DNA from: Acidobacteriota bacterium
GTDB lineage: Bacteria > Acidobacteriota > Terriglobia > Bryobacterales > Bryobacteraceae
DNA: 34,352 nucleotides
NCBI GenBank assembly: GCA_025354525.1
Contig: JANXMS010000112.1
Coordinates: forward strand, 1-34,352
Direction of reading: 5' to 3'
A program made the position numbers and the translations under genes. Below the pieces are notes generated by a model. That model searched no databases, was not told where the DNA came from, and saw only the letters and a program-made list of their open reading frames with translations. Below are positions 34,238 through 34,352 of the stretch, one piece after another. Positions within the stretch are counted from its first letter, which is position 1; the number at the start of each line of letters is the position of its first letter.

Positions 34238-34352
34238 ACACGAAAGTAAGTGAGTCTTAAGTGTATCGAGGGGCTGATTACCGAGACCAGGATGACACAG
34301 TTGGTCACGATTAGGTAAACTGTTTTCCACCTGAGTGGAGGATAGGGCAACG
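34216..34352 (+). mobile_element. Left end of an insertion sequence, probably IS3 family
   Basis: From about 34216 the sequence TGAGGTGGACCCCATTGGCT starts where peptidase homology ends. TG at the tip, a run of C and a GACA-type block (CTAGACAC) resemble IS3-family (IS150-like) terminal repeats. About 130 bases of leader follow with no large frame, ending in GGAGGATAGGG, a strong ribosome binding site that would precede an orfA start just beyond the window. The family call rests only on the end and remains tentative. Confidence 0.55.

Overview
The window looks like a chromosomal segment of a high-GC Acidobacteriota, most likely Bryobacterales or Solibacter-like. This placement is an inference. 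It rests on the mix of secreted TPR, carboxypeptidase-regulatory and FG-GAP/UnbV proteins ending their signal peptides in A-Q, an S1/HU/HIT gene run, an XRE-S24 regulator with a small convergent partner, and an M81 peptidase with S41 paralogues. No rRNA, tRNA or CRISPR array was seen.

Layout. 1-370 (minus): 5' end of a secreted protein made of 21-residue repeats, each with an NCFPC motif. 796-2048: a small hypothetical gene convergent with a frameshifted XRE-S24 regulator, which has a perfect 20-bp palindrome upstream. 2388-4756: flavin prenyltransferase (ubiX), prephenate dehydratase (pheA) and a renalase-like flavoprotein. 4758-6407 (minus): an esterase fused to a beta-propeller. 6422-7975: decayed alkylation-response genes (MGMT/ogt, adaA-like, 2OG-Fe(II) oxygenase). 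8018-10855: a consensus promoter, then rpsA, an HU/IHF gene and a HIT hydrolase. 10842-16728: secreted TPR and carboxypeptidase-like proteins, a polytopic mannosyltransferase-like protein, and queG. 16759-22612: a tight six-gene operon (esterase, ATP-grasp, GCS2-type ligase, M29 peptidase, second ATP-grasp, internally repeated protein of unknown function). 22659-24163: a partial DNA duplication and a membrane-TPR protein. 24253-25656: decayed HD-domain gene and a decayed DeoR regulator carrying a short MITE with IS66-like ends. 25653-29079: FG-GAP/UnbV, TPR and NHL secreted proteins. 29530-34237: M81 metallopeptidase and two S41-like peptidase paralogues, one with an in-frame stop and one cut by an insertion sequence whose left end closes the window.

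The best candidate for an undescribed system is the 16.7-22.6 kb operon. Three predicted amide-bond-forming enzymes, a metallopeptidase, an esterase and a protein with no recognised function overlap or lie within 10 bp of each other. This suggests a pathway making and trimming a small peptide or amide metabolite. The product cannot be read from sequence.

The second theme is gene decay. At least eight genes are broken by frameshift, nonsense, deletion or mobile DNA, and the 24.8-29.4 kb block has the opposite C/G strand bias to its surroundings, which suggests rearrangement.
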